59,423 nt of DNA from Oculatella sp. LEGE 06141 (lineage in GTDB: Bacteria; Cyanobacteriota; Cyanobacteriia; Elainellales; Elainellaceae): positions 1 to 59,423 of the forward strand of contig NZ_JADEWO010000042.1 in NCBI RefSeq assembly GCF_015207605.1, in the 5' to 3' direction. Positions 10,101 to 17,461 of this stretch are shown one piece after another. Position numbers and translations under genes: made by a program. Numbering within the stretch: position 1 is the stretch's first letter; each line of letters starts with the position of its first letter. Below the pieces are notes generated by a model that was not told the DNA's origin, made no database searches, and worked only from the letters and a program-made list of their open reading frames with translations.

Positions 10101-10292
10101 GAACTGAAACGCAAACGCCATGACGACGCCAGCGATTAAAGCAATAAAAAACTGTGGGCCATACAGAAAGGCTAAGGCTGATTCGTGGGAAGTTGGAGCG
10201 ATCGCCGTTTGAGCTAACAAACGAGCGTCAGAATGTGTCAATCTACTGAGATGGCCAGACCATCCCAGCATTGCTGTGAGTTGAAGCATCAT
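7140..10292 (-). CDS. large membrane-anchored protein with seven ~75-residue repeats
   Basis: A 1050-residue protein of unknown function; similar cyanobacterial proteins are sometimes labelled MFS transporters, which this sequence does not support. Residues about 50-165 hold three hydrophobic segments (FFIALIAGVVMAFAFQFLL, WTVFIVNVALFIACFLAV, LAAIVSIVIWSVYFLLLLW), then a Gly/Ala zipper. From about residue 225 there are seven repeats with the pattern YLRNT..ELNPEGI, RLSQFDRDTLVALLS, then QRDDLNEDQINQLIDQVE. They are joined by charged helical linkers. The four C-terminal repeats are closest to each other. A last hydrophobic segment (LFGAALTSVATAAIAGVLA) ends the protein. The repeats are acidic and helical and have no catalytic motif. 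It is a likely envelope or membrane scaffold; function unknown. Confidence 0.85.
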   Translation of the reverse strand: MMLQLTAMLGWSGHLSRLTHSDARLLAQTAIAPTSHESALAFLYGPQFFIALIAGVVMAFAFQFLLTNFSVAVGLSGGTNPLETDVDGWGKKIRTIELRVGGWTVFIVNVALFIACFLAVKLTLINNAWLAAIVSIVIWSVYFLLLLWSGSQAVGSLVGSVTNAAGAGAQGITSTVATALSGTAVNSQVVNTVEASIEAVTQQLRSAIAPDQMRETVEDYLSNVQVPQLNLAGVGNQFVKLLQNADLESIAEGDLLNTVNRETLLNLVSSRTDLSQQEIEQITDQLEAAWKQVVGSRSQQNGQGAPNQVQTALVETLASAMPENGQSVEQLRDRLQQLLQPQQNQKSQGSSTRDQVLQMGINTLVSTVLQQTNPADPNTQNITEQLNTLVQQAKEQAGKVSHAVSDGARSSVQGLQTDVEHYLLDSPSWYLKPDSLDQGFREVIYDPEADPGLVRQQLERLNRTYFVDILNQREGTLPQQINDIADELEVIRREVLDQVQIAEEQERSQDLRNRVEDYLKSAPKETLTSEDVQPNFIGVLADSEVSYEVLGNRILQFDRNTLMQMLLAGRQDLSQDEAEQVLSQLESARDMFLNRSREEWEQVQAEAIGLQQRVEEYLRHTNLEDLQPEGIQRELRALLDDPQAGALALRERLSQFDRDTLVQWLSQRQDLNEEQINRVIDQVESVRDTVLQVPQQVASQAQEQYDQVMSQIADYLRNTNLDELNPEGIRHDLTTLLNQPRTGALALRDRLSQVDRDTLVALLNQRDDLNEDQINQLIDQVQETIGNVVRAPRQLAKRTAKQVRDFPTNLSEYLRNTHKDELNPEGIRRDLQRLLKQPGAGLEQLGDRFSQFDRSTLVALLSERDDISEDEANRIVDQVESVGNQLIEQGQKLQRRLQSVVDGVFAQVREYLNSLDREELNYEGIKRDLRKLFDDPEAGFDALGDRLSQFDRDTLVALLSSRSDMSEAQADRIIDQVEAARDSVLGRAKWLQAEAEKRIKELQGKAKEQAREAQKTVATAAWWLFGAALTSVATAAIAGVLAAGGLTVFS

Positions 10293-10826
10293 ATTGTCCT
10301 TTCCTAAACCTGAGATCGGCGATCGCGCAACAGAGCTTATCTACCGTCTGCTGCTTCGCATCGCCAGTACATCTATAAACAACGCCATCGGTTGAGACCA
10401 AGAAGAGCATTCGTTCAACTGGCTAGTTTCCACTTCAATTTAGTGGTTCCTTTCTGCCTCACCCTCCCCTAGAGAACAGGAGAGGACTCTGCCCAAAGAG
10501 TGAGTCTGTTGCTAAGCCAGTTGGTAAAGTAGACTACTTTTTTTGACGAGGAACGACGCATACCCCTCCCCCATCCCATGCCCTGAACCTCGTTGCGCCA
10601 TCGCTCACCCGACTGATGCGATCGCAGTTTACCAATCAGTGCTTTGCAACCCTATACCCGGACGTTTAGTTGCAAGCTGGAGGTTGAAGTTGCTGAATCA
10701 AAGTATAAACCTTTCAGTGGAAATGAAAGGCTAAACCTCTATCGGTTTACCGTATTTATAATCCTGGATCATAAATCCAGGAATTGCACTGATTTCTGCA
10801 CCAGTTTCTGCACAGAGGTTCACACT
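10293..10826. other. 534-base intergenic region between divergent genes
   Basis: No convincing gene. It holds an odd palindrome AAAGTAGACTACTTT (10527-10541) followed by more T residues. There is also a hairpin TCCTGGAT/ATCCAGGA (10762-10782, 5-nt loop) just upstream of the DUF5996 gene. Promoters for both flanking genes should lie here, but none stands out. Confidence 0.4.
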
Positions 10827-11771
10827 ATGGTTGGTTCCGCGCCTCATTCGTTGACCAATATGATTTGGCCTCCATTGCCCATTGCCGCATGGCAAGACAC
10901 TCGCGAAACGCTGCACCTGTGGACACAAGTGGTTGGCAAAATTCGGTTGGCATTAGCTCCCAAAATTAACCATTGGTGGCACTCGACCCTGTATGTTACA
11001 ACCCGTGGGCTAACGACTTCGACGATTCACTATGGCACTGGTACCTTTCAAATTACCTTTGATTTTCTCAATCATCAACTTTTAATCGAAACCAGCGATG
11101 GTATCACCAGAACCATTGAACTCACACCTCGCTCCGTTGCCGATTTCTATCAAGCGGTAATGAGTACGTTGAAGGACATTGGAATCGATGTGCAGATTTG
11201 GACCATGCCGCAAGAGGTGACTGATCCCATCCCGTTTGAGCAAGATACTCAACATGTGGCTTACGACCCAGAGTCGGCTCAACGCTTCTGGCGAATTTTG
11301 GTGCAAGCCGATCGCCTCATGACGGTATTTCGCTCCCGTTATGCCGGAAAGTGTAGCCCGGTGCATTTCTTTTGGGGCAGCTTTGATTTGGCGGTAACTC
11401 GCTTCTCAGGGCGGCAGGCTCCAGACCATCCCGGTGGAGTGCCCAACATGGCAGATTGGGTAACGCGAGAAGCCTACTCGCATGAGGTGAGCAGTTGTGG
11501 CTTTTGGTTTGGAGGTGGCTCAATCGAAGCCCTGTTTTATGCCTATGCTTACCCGACTCCGGATGGATTTAAGGAGTATTCCATTCAACCTGAAACAGCC
11601 TTTTATAGCGCGGATATGCAAGAATTTGTCCTGCCCTATGAAGCCGTGCGGCAAGCTGATGATCCAGATACAGCCGTGCTGGAATTTCTCCAAACTACGT
11701 ACGAAGCAGCCGCTAATTTAGGAGGGTGGGATCGAGCCACATTAGAATACAAGCCAGTGGTTAAGGGTTAA
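10827..11771 (+). CDS. DUF5996-like protein
   Basis: A 314-residue cytosolic protein that I assign to the DUF5996 group from its conserved look. It opens with IWPPLPIAAWQDTRETLHLW and has WWHSTLYVTTRGLTTS and HFFWGSFDLAVTRFSGR. It ends with SCGFWFGGG, EALFYAYAYPTP and a FLQTTYEAAANLGGWDR helix. It is rich in Trp, His and Phe; the repeated aromatic and His clusters suggest a binding pocket, but no reaction is known to me. The ATG at 10827 is used because the longer open frame upstream (from 10644) reads through low-quality, Cys-rich sequence that lacks family character. Confidence 0.75.
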   Translation: MVGSAPHSLTNMIWPPLPIAAWQDTRETLHLWTQVVGKIRLALAPKINHWWHSTLYVTTRGLTTSTIHYGTGTFQITFDFLNHQLLIETSDGITRTIELTPRSVADFYQAVMSTLKDIGIDVQIWTMPQEVTDPIPFEQDTQHVAYDPESAQRFWRILVQADRLMTVFRSRYAGKCSPVHFFWGSFDLAVTRFSGRQAPDHPGGVPNMADWVTREAYSHEVSSCGFWFGGGSIEALFYAYAYPTPDGFKEYSIQPETAFYSADMQEFVLPYEAVRQADDPDTAVLEFLQTTYEAAANLGGWDRATLEYKPVVKG

Positions 11772-11862
11772 GTTGTCTGCGAAACCATCATTGGATTACA
11801 TGTTGAGGCTGCTGCGGCTACCAGCACCAATGTCTTGAGTGTAATAACACCGTTGCGTTCAT

Positions 11863-11904
11863 AATCAGGGCGATCGCTTCATTGACTGCGCGATCGCCCT
11901 GATT
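11863..11904. terminator. 15-bp hairpin built on HIP1 octamers
   Basis: AATCAGGGCGATCGC at 11863-11877 is the exact inverse of 11890-11904, with a 12-nt loop. There is no T-run, so it may act as a bidirectional transcription barrier or be only two HIP1 octamers in inverted order. The remaining part of 11772-12126 shows no gene. Confidence 0.4.
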
Positions 11905-12126
11905 ACATTCTCCAGAGAACATTGAACAACATCCCATCATGAGTTTGAGAAAGTTAGGAACATGTAAGCGTTAGCCAACAGACTGGTCAGTACAGAACGG
12001 CCTGACTCCAGTGAAAATAAATATTTCATTTATCAGAGGCTAGAGGGGTGACGAGATAAAATTCGGTTGATCTGGTAACGACTGACACCTATCTGGTATC
12101 CACTTCATCAATGCAAGGAACATCCG

Positions 12127-12897
12127 ATGCTGGACTACTCTAAAGCCGTCACATGTGCGCTGCTATCACAAGAGGTCTACCGAGATTTTTCTAGCCTGCG
12201 ATTTAGTGGCTATCCTAACATCGCTCCCAATTTCATCGAGCAGTCTAGAACCGATACTCAATGCGCCATTGTTTCAGATGTTGATGGAGCCTGTAACTAC
12301 ATTGTGTTTCGGGGCAGTGAAAAACGCATCGACTGGAACACCAACTTCAACATTCAGCAAAAAGTGGTAGAGTTTCGGCGGGAAGTGGTTGAAGCGCAAA
12401 TTGTACAGGAGCGAGAGCAGGTATACCCCTATGCAGGAGAAAGCCGATCGGGTGCAAAAATGCATCAGGGATTTGCCGATGCTTACCTGTCTGTTCGGGA
12501 CACGATTCACACCTACTTAAACAACCATGCAGCCGCCAAGGTTACGGTCACAGGTCATAGTTTGGGTGGCGCTTTGGCAACCCTGTGTGCGGTGGATATT
12601 CAATATAACTTCTCGGATGTGGCGATCGACATTTACACCTTCGGAACGCCCAGAGTAGGAAACGATGGATTCAGAGAATCGTTCAATCGTCGTGTTCCCA
12701 ATAGCTATCGGTTCGTTTATGGCATGGATATGGTGGCCGCGTTGCCACGACCCTGGCAGGGCTATAGCCATGTGGATACCGAACAGCGGTTAGGGTCTCG
12801 CTTTAGCCTCAACTTTTTAACCCGACGCTTTAAAGATCATGACATCGAACTCTACATCACGGCGCTGAAAGAATTGGCAGCTAATCAACGGGGATGA
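12127..12897 (+). CDS. class 3 lipase family protein
   Basis: A 256-residue alpha/beta hydrolase of the fungal-type (class 3) lipase family. The nucleophile elbow is VTVTGHSLGGALATL, with Ser in GHSLG. The acidic residue is probably in YRFVYGMDMVAALP and the catalytic His in GYSHVDTEQ. The oxyanion region is YIVFRGSEKRIDW. It would hydrolyse acyl esters of lipids. No signal peptide is seen, so it probably acts inside the cell or at the inner membrane. It begins at ATG 12127, with CAAGGAA upstream. There is no operon partner; the next gene is 130 bases downstream. Confidence 0.88.
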   Translation: MLDYSKAVTCALLSQEVYRDFSSLRFSGYPNIAPNFIEQSRTDTQCAIVSDVDGACNYIVFRGSEKRIDWNTNFNIQQKVVEFRREVVEAQIVQEREQVYPYAGESRSGAKMHQGFADAYLSVRDTIHTYLNNHAAAKVTVTGHSLGGALATLCAVDIQYNFSDVAIDIYTFGTPRVGNDGFRESFNRRVPNSYRFVYGMDMVAALPRPWQGYSHVDTEQRLGSRFSLNFLTRRFKDHDIELYITALKELAANQRG

Positions 12898-13027
12898 TTG
12901 CAGCGAGCGTGGAAGCGATCGAGCATCGCAAGCGGTTAGATGATAGGATGCAGCTCAATTGCTCAATTGCGACAAATTCCCAGAGCCAGAGAGGTAGCAT
13001 GTAATGTGATGTCTTTGTTTTTCTGGC

Positions 13028-13912
13028 GTGAATGGTTCTAATCGCTCCTCTCCTACCCCGCCTGTTTTGACTGGCGATCGCAACGGCAAGGCCACCGCTT
13101 TAGCCAAACCTTTTCTCTCGGCAGATGTTATTGCCCCGCTGGTGGTTGGTATTGTCGTCCTGGTGGTTTGGGAAGTAACCGTACGGGTTAGCGGCATCCC
13201 TCCCTATCTTTTACCTGGCCCTATTCTGGTCTTGCAAACGCTGATTCAAGACTGGAATACCCTGTTTCCCTCGTTGCTGGTCACCCTCAAGATTACGATC
13301 GTGGCCTTTATAGCGGCGATCGCCACTGGTCTGTTAATTGCCGTTATCTTCACCCAAAGTAAGTGGATCGAGCGCAGCTTCTTTCCCTACGCCGTGATTT
13401 TGCAAACCACTCCGATTGTGGCGATCGCACCGCTAATTATTCTATGGGTGCGGCAACTCGTTCCGGGTGAACAATCCACCTTTGTCTCGCTGGTGATTTG
13501 CGCCTGGATTGTGGCCTTCTTCCCCATTTTGTCCAACACCACGTTAGGACTCAACAGCGCCGACCACAACCTGGTCAACCTGTTTCAACTGTACAAAGCA
13601 TCGCGCTGGCAAACCCTATTGTATTTGCGGCTACCAAGCGCCATGCCCTACTTTTTGGGTGGCTTACGCATCAGCGGTGGGCTGGCGTTGATTGGGGCCG
13701 TCGTAGCCGAGTTTGTGGCAGGAACGGGGGGAACGCAGTCTGGCATTGCTTACCAGATTTTGATGTCTAGCTTCAATTTACAAATTCCGCGTATGTTTGC
13801 CGCCTTATTGATGACCACTGTGCTGGGAGTCCTTATTTTTGTGGCACTGACGCTGTTATCAGATATGCTGCTGCGGCAATGGCACGAAAGCGCGATTAAA
13901 CGGGAGAATTAG
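13028..13912 (+). CDS. ABC transporter permease of the SsuC/TauC/NrtB type
   Basis: A 294-residue inner-membrane permease with about six membrane segments (LVVGIVVLVVWEVTVRVSG, TIVAFIAAIATGLLIAVIF and others). The cytoplasmic loop that docks the ATPase is LVNLFQLYKASRWQTLLYLR followed by LPSAMPYFLGGLRI. This family imports sulfonates, nitrate, cyanate, taurine or thiamine precursors. The GTG at 13028 is the only reasonable start. No ATPase or binding protein is next to it. The deaminase-like gene starts one base after its stop, so the imported compound is probably the substrate of that enzyme. The NMT1-like binding protein at 49507 is of the right class to be a partner, though far away. Confidence 0.87.
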   Translation: MNGSNRSSPTPPVLTGDRNGKATALAKPFLSADVIAPLVVGIVVLVVWEVTVRVSGIPPYLLPGPILVLQTLIQDWNTLFPSLLVTLKITIVAFIAAIATGLLIAVIFTQSKWIERSFFPYAVILQTTPIVAIAPLIILWVRQLVPGEQSTFVSLVICAWIVAFFPILSNTTLGLNSADHNLVNLFQLYKASRWQTLLYLRLPSAMPYFLGGLRISGGLALIGAVVAEFVAGTGGTQSGIAYQILMSSFNLQIPRMFAALLMTTVLGVLIFVALTLLSDMLLRQWHESAIKREN

Positions 13913-13913
13913 C

Positions 13914-15281
13914 GTGATTCCAGATACAAACCACTATTGGTTAATTAATGCCCATCTGCCCATCCCTTTGCTGGTTGGCACCGACACCGTTACCCATGAT
14001 ACGAAAACATCTGAGTTTGTTTTTGTCGATTTAGAAATCAAAGATGGCTTGATTACTCAAATTGTCTCTGCCGGGTTGCCCCATCCCGACCCAGTGGCTA
14101 CTGTTGATTTGAAGCGGGGTCTGGTCTGGCCTTGCTTTGTGGATATGCATACCCATCTGGATAAAGGGCACAGTTGGGGGCGATCGCCCAACCGGGATGG
14201 CAGTTTCGAGACGGCTCTGAACCTGGTCACCCACGATCGCCAGAAGTATTGGGATGCAGAAGACCTGTATCGCCGTATGGAGTTTGGGCTAAAGTGCAGC
14301 TATGCCCACGGTACCCAGGCCGTTCGCACCCATCTGGATGCGATCGATGACCAGGCCACCATTAGCCTCGGCGTGTTTAAGGCATTAAAAGAGCAATGGG
14401 CAGACCGGATAACGCTGCAAGCCGTTTCTCTTGTGCCGCTTGATTATTTTCTCACCCCTGAAGGAGAAGTCCTGGCTGACCAGGTTGCTAAGGTGAGCGG
14501 CGTGTTAGGCGGGTTTCCCATCATGAGCGATGACCTCGATCGCCAGCTCGATCGCGTGTTTGACCTGGCGACCGAACGGGGACTTGATCTGGACTTTCAC
14601 ACCGACGAAAGCGGCAACCCAGCCGATATTGTTCTGCGACGGGTTGCTGAAGCGGCGATTCGCCATAACTTCAGCGGACAAGTTATCTGCGGCCATTGCT
14701 GTAGCCTGGCGGTGCAATCGGCTGAGGAGGTATTCAAAACAATGGATGTGGTTAAGCAGGCTGGCATTGGCATTGTCAGCTTACCAATGTGCAACCTCTA
14801 TTTGCAGGATCGGCAGCAAACCGCCTCGCAACACTTCTCTCAGGCTAAAACTGCCCATCCGCTGGCTCATGCTGCTAATCTGCCAACCTATACCCCACGC
14901 TGGCGCGGAGTAACCTTACTGCACGAGTTGAAGCATTATGGGATTCCGGTGGCGGTCGCCAGCGACAATTGCCGCGATCCGTTTCATGGGTTTGGCGATC
15001 ATGACGGTTTAGAAGTATTTACCCAATCGACTCGCATTGCCCACCTGGATGCTCCCTATGGCGATTGGTGCAAAGCCGTGACGATGACTCCTGCCGATTT
15101 ATTGAAGCTGCCCACGGCTGGCCGTGTGGGGGTAGGGTTACCCGCCAATTTAGTGGTGTTCAAAGCTCGCTATTACAGTGAATTGTTGTCTCGCCCCCAG
15201 AGCGATCGCATTGTCTTACGAAACGGAAAGGCGATCGATACCACCCTGCCAGACTATGCAGAACTAGATGATTTGCTGTAG
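13914..15281 (+). CDS. cytosine-deaminase-like amidohydrolase
   Basis: A 455-residue metal-dependent hydrolase of the CodA type. Ligand motifs in order are HxH in VDMHTHLDKGHSW, His in DFHTDESGNP, His in VICGHCCSLA, and Asp in VAVASDNCRDPF; the ending GLPANLVVF is usual for the composite domain. The family deaminates cytosine, isocytosine, creatinine or related rings, so release of ammonia is likely. It starts with GTG one base after the permease stop, so the two are almost certainly translated from one mRNA. It is slightly longer than E. coli CodA because of an N-terminal extension. The true substrate is open. Confidence 0.85.
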   Translation: MIPDTNHYWLINAHLPIPLLVGTDTVTHDTKTSEFVFVDLEIKDGLITQIVSAGLPHPDPVATVDLKRGLVWPCFVDMHTHLDKGHSWGRSPNRDGSFETALNLVTHDRQKYWDAEDLYRRMEFGLKCSYAHGTQAVRTHLDAIDDQATISLGVFKALKEQWADRITLQAVSLVPLDYFLTPEGEVLADQVAKVSGVLGGFPIMSDDLDRQLDRVFDLATERGLDLDFHTDESGNPADIVLRRVAEAAIRHNFSGQVICGHCCSLAVQSAEEVFKTMDVVKQAGIGIVSLPMCNLYLQDRQQTASQHFSQAKTAHPLAHAANLPTYTPRWRGVTLLHELKHYGIPVAVASDNCRDPFHGFGDHDGLEVFTQSTRIAHLDAPYGDWCKAVTMTPADLLKLPTAGRVGVGLPANLVVFKARYYSELLSRPQSDRIVLRNGKAIDTTLPDYAELDDLL

Positions 15282-15569
15282 CGATGGTTTTGAGGTTGTA
15301 CTCGTTCCCAGGGTTTACCGGGACGGCCTTTAAAGTGGCTCTGCCTCCAGGCAACAAGGGGCAGAGCTTTTAACGTTCCACGTTAGAGCGTTGCATATTG
15401 CTTGTCTGTGCCTTGCTATAGCTCTTGCTATAACTATGGGTTGATAGCCGATCGCCTCAGTCTCTCTCTTCAGCTTGGTGTAAACCTCAACTGACATCGT
15501 TACATTGGCAGACAAACAATCGATAAATTCAGCCGATATCATCCCATTGTGACGACGCAGGAGAGAGCC

Positions 15570-16310
15570 ATGACTGCTAATAGTATTCCATCTTCAAATC
15601 AACCTATTGATAACCCTGATAACACCGATTTGAGCGTATCTTCATCCCCTGCCATAAAAACCGAGGTGGCAACCGATTCGCAGGAGTCAGGCTCGATCGC
15701 CCAAACGATTTCGGCGGCTGTTAGTGGGGGGGTCGCTGGAGCCGCCTTTGGCCGTCTAGTGGGCGGGCGGTTTGGTGCAACGGTTGGGGCGGTGGTCGGT
15801 GGTGTTGCTGGAGCCGCTTTCGGTTCGGATGCGGGTAAAGCAACTGCTCAACATGCCACTGAAGCCGTTCAGGACGCAGTGCAATCGGCTTCTCGCCACA
15901 GCCACGACTCATCACTAATTCAAAACGCTACCGAAGGTGTTCACAATGCGGTGCAATCCACCCGGTCAACCCTGAACCAAGCCTCATCCCCGTCTCAGCC
16001 AGCGAGCTTTGAACTACCAGCAGAAACCCATTTTGAGTTGGGTGTGCAGTTGGGCAAACAGGGACAACTAGATGAGGCGATCGCCGAATTTGAGCAAGCC
16101 TTAGCAATTGCTCCAGACTCGGCAGAGACTCATTACAACCTGGGTATTGCTCTCAGCAAGCAGAACAATATAAACCTGGCGTTGACCCATCTACAGCGTG
16201 CCAAAGAGTTGTGCCTGGAACAAGGTAACCTGGAAGGGGCTGAGGCCGTTGAAAGGGCGATCGAAACGGTTGAGCAGGCCATGAGTTTAGGCATTACCTC
16301 CGAGAGCTAG
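15570..16310 (+). CDS. glycine-zipper and TPR protein
   Basis: A 246-residue protein. Residues about 45-95 are a glycine/alanine zipper (AAVSGGVAGAAFGRLVGG, then AVVGGVAGAAFGSD). Such zippers insert into or pack against membranes. The C-terminal 85 residues hold two to three tetratricopeptide repeats (HFELGVQLGKQGQLDEAIAE, THYNLGIALSKQNNINLA). The linker is Ser/Gln rich with two EAVQDAVQS and EGVHNAVQS copies. The ATG at 15570 is chosen over GTG 15549 because AGGAG precedes it by a few bases. The function is unknown; a membrane-linked scaffold is likely. Confidence 0.8.
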   Translation: MTANSIPSSNQPIDNPDNTDLSVSSSPAIKTEVATDSQESGSIAQTISAAVSGGVAGAAFGRLVGGRFGATVGAVVGGVAGAAFGSDAGKATAQHATEAVQDAVQSASRHSHDSSLIQNATEGVHNAVQSTRSTLNQASSPSQPASFELPAETHFELGVQLGKQGQLDEAIAEFEQALAIAPDSAETHYNLGIALSKQNNINLALTHLQRAKELCLEQGNLEGAEAVERAIETVEQAMSLGITSES

Positions 16311-16312
16311 GT

Positions 16313-16447
16313 CTAGGGCGTGTTTTAAATCCCTGAAGTTCCAACCTATAGACTTTTGAGCGATTCAAAGTCCCCCAATTTTGGGGGATTTAGGGGGCAA
16401 AAAGCACAATGTAACCGAGCAATCAGGAGTTTTAAAACACGCCCTAG
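16313..16447. mobile_element. 135-bp MITE-like element with 17-bp perfect terminal inverted repeats
   Basis: CTAGGGCGTGTTTTAAA (16313-16329) is inverted exactly at 16431-16447. The outermost CTAG could be a target duplication of the kind made by IS5-type elements; a TA duplication of the IS630/mariner kind fits equally. The inside holds a second hairpin CCCCCAATTTTGGGGG. There is no coding capacity. It begins three bases after the stop of the TPR gene. Confidence 0.7.
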
Positions 16448-16819
16448 GATCTAGAGCCGATTTCTTTATAAAACGAATAATCGGACAGTTCGACTGCTTA
16501 GCGAGTCTTCGTCTCCCGGCTTCCAGGCTGGGAGACGTGTTGTTTGTATAGATGTGTATAGATGGGCTAAACACAAGTAACCGGTCCCATCCCGGCAGCG
16601 GATGCAGCGATCGCGGCGTCGGGCGATCGGCTGCGTCCACGCCAAAATTAATCACATTTTTTATTCCATTTGGGGTTGCACAACATAAAGATGCACCGAA
16701 ACGGCGCAGCAAGGCTAGAGTCTGGCTCGTTGCGAGTTGTTGCACCCTTCACTACCATGACTTTGCTGTGCAGCCACAGCATTACCCCTCCTCAACTTAG
16801 GCGGAACGGTAAGCAAAGT

Positions 16820-16861
16820 GTTAGCCCAAATACAAAAGCACTCTATTAGTCGCTGTATACC
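16820..16861 (+). promoter_or_regulatory. NtcA-activated promoter candidate upstream of the urate operon
   Basis: GTT-N8-TAC at 16820-16833 within TGTTAGCCCAAATACA, then exactly 22 bases, then TATACC at 16856-16861 as a -10 element. Canonical NtcA class II promoters have GTAN8TAC, 22-23 bases and TAN3T. The first half-site has one mismatch. The layout and flanks match the site at 23448, suggesting duplication. Transcription would start near 16868, leaving a leader of about 590 bases before the urate hydroxylase. Confidence 0.6.
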
Positions 16862-16910
16862 AATTAAGTTAGTTCAGGTTTTGCGGCTGATCCCACAGAG
16901 GGAGTTGTGC

Positions 16911-17192
16911 TTACTCCATCAATGTCCAGAGGCGTTGCAATGTGCCAACAGGAGAATCGTTCTCCTCTATGGTTTCATTCAGTGCCCAACACCGCTCCAG
17001 GTAATCCACTTGCTGCTCGTCTATTAACTCATACGTCAGTACGATGAGCAGCCATCGCCAGGTTTGACGCAAGCCAAACGTAAAGTTCCACATAGCGTTA
17101 TGTGGTATTTGAACCGACTCAGGAATGAGTTCCAGTTGCTTGTAGAGATGCCATTGAGATGGGGTTGTTGCAGTGTGATGCCGAAATTTCAT
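16911..17192 (-). CDS. possible small hypothetical protein
   Basis: A 93-residue open frame from the ATG at 17192, which I do not recognise. The composition is protein-like: MKFRHHTATTPSQWHLYKQL, then HNAMWNFTFGLRQTWRWLL, then an acidic helix YELIDEQQVDYLERCWALNE. The longer frame reaching to 17333 adds a Cys/Ser-rich start of poor quality. It is antisense to the leader that the NtcA-like promoter would produce, so either the gene is a non-expressed relic, or the two transcripts interfere, or the frame is chance. The rest of 16448-17461 shows no other gene. Confidence 0.4.
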   Translation of the reverse strand: MKFRHHTATTPSQWHLYKQLELIPESVQIPHNAMWNFTFGLRQTWRWLLIVLTYELIDEQQVDYLERCWALNETIEENDSPVGTLQRLWTLME

Positions 17193-17461
17193 TGTCTTCA
17201 CGTATTGCGTTATCGATGTAGCAGGTCGAAGCGTACTACTACTCGCCTCTTTATTGTTTTTGCTGTAGCGACAACAACAATGAACAGAGTACGACTTCGA
17301 ATTGCCGGATTCAAAATCGTTGCCTTGCTGCACCTGTACTTAGCCAGCGAAGCAACTCAAATGAACAACTATTTCTAATTTCTGTATTGTAAGGCACATA
17401 TGTCGATCTTTTTTTGAATGTCATGAAGCCTTGAAGAAAGTCAGGTTGGGAGCCAGTCAGC

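Noticed and set aside
10524-10537. GTAN8TAC match (NtcA-like box) upstream of the DUF5996 gene
   Set aside because: No -10 element occurs 22-23 bases downstream in either direction, and the match is part of the palindrome AAAGTAGACTACTTT followed by T residues. It is probably chance or another site.
16365-16745. 126-residue minus-strand open frame
   Set aside because: It runs through the MITE-like element, is rich in Arg, Pro and Cys, and has no protein character.
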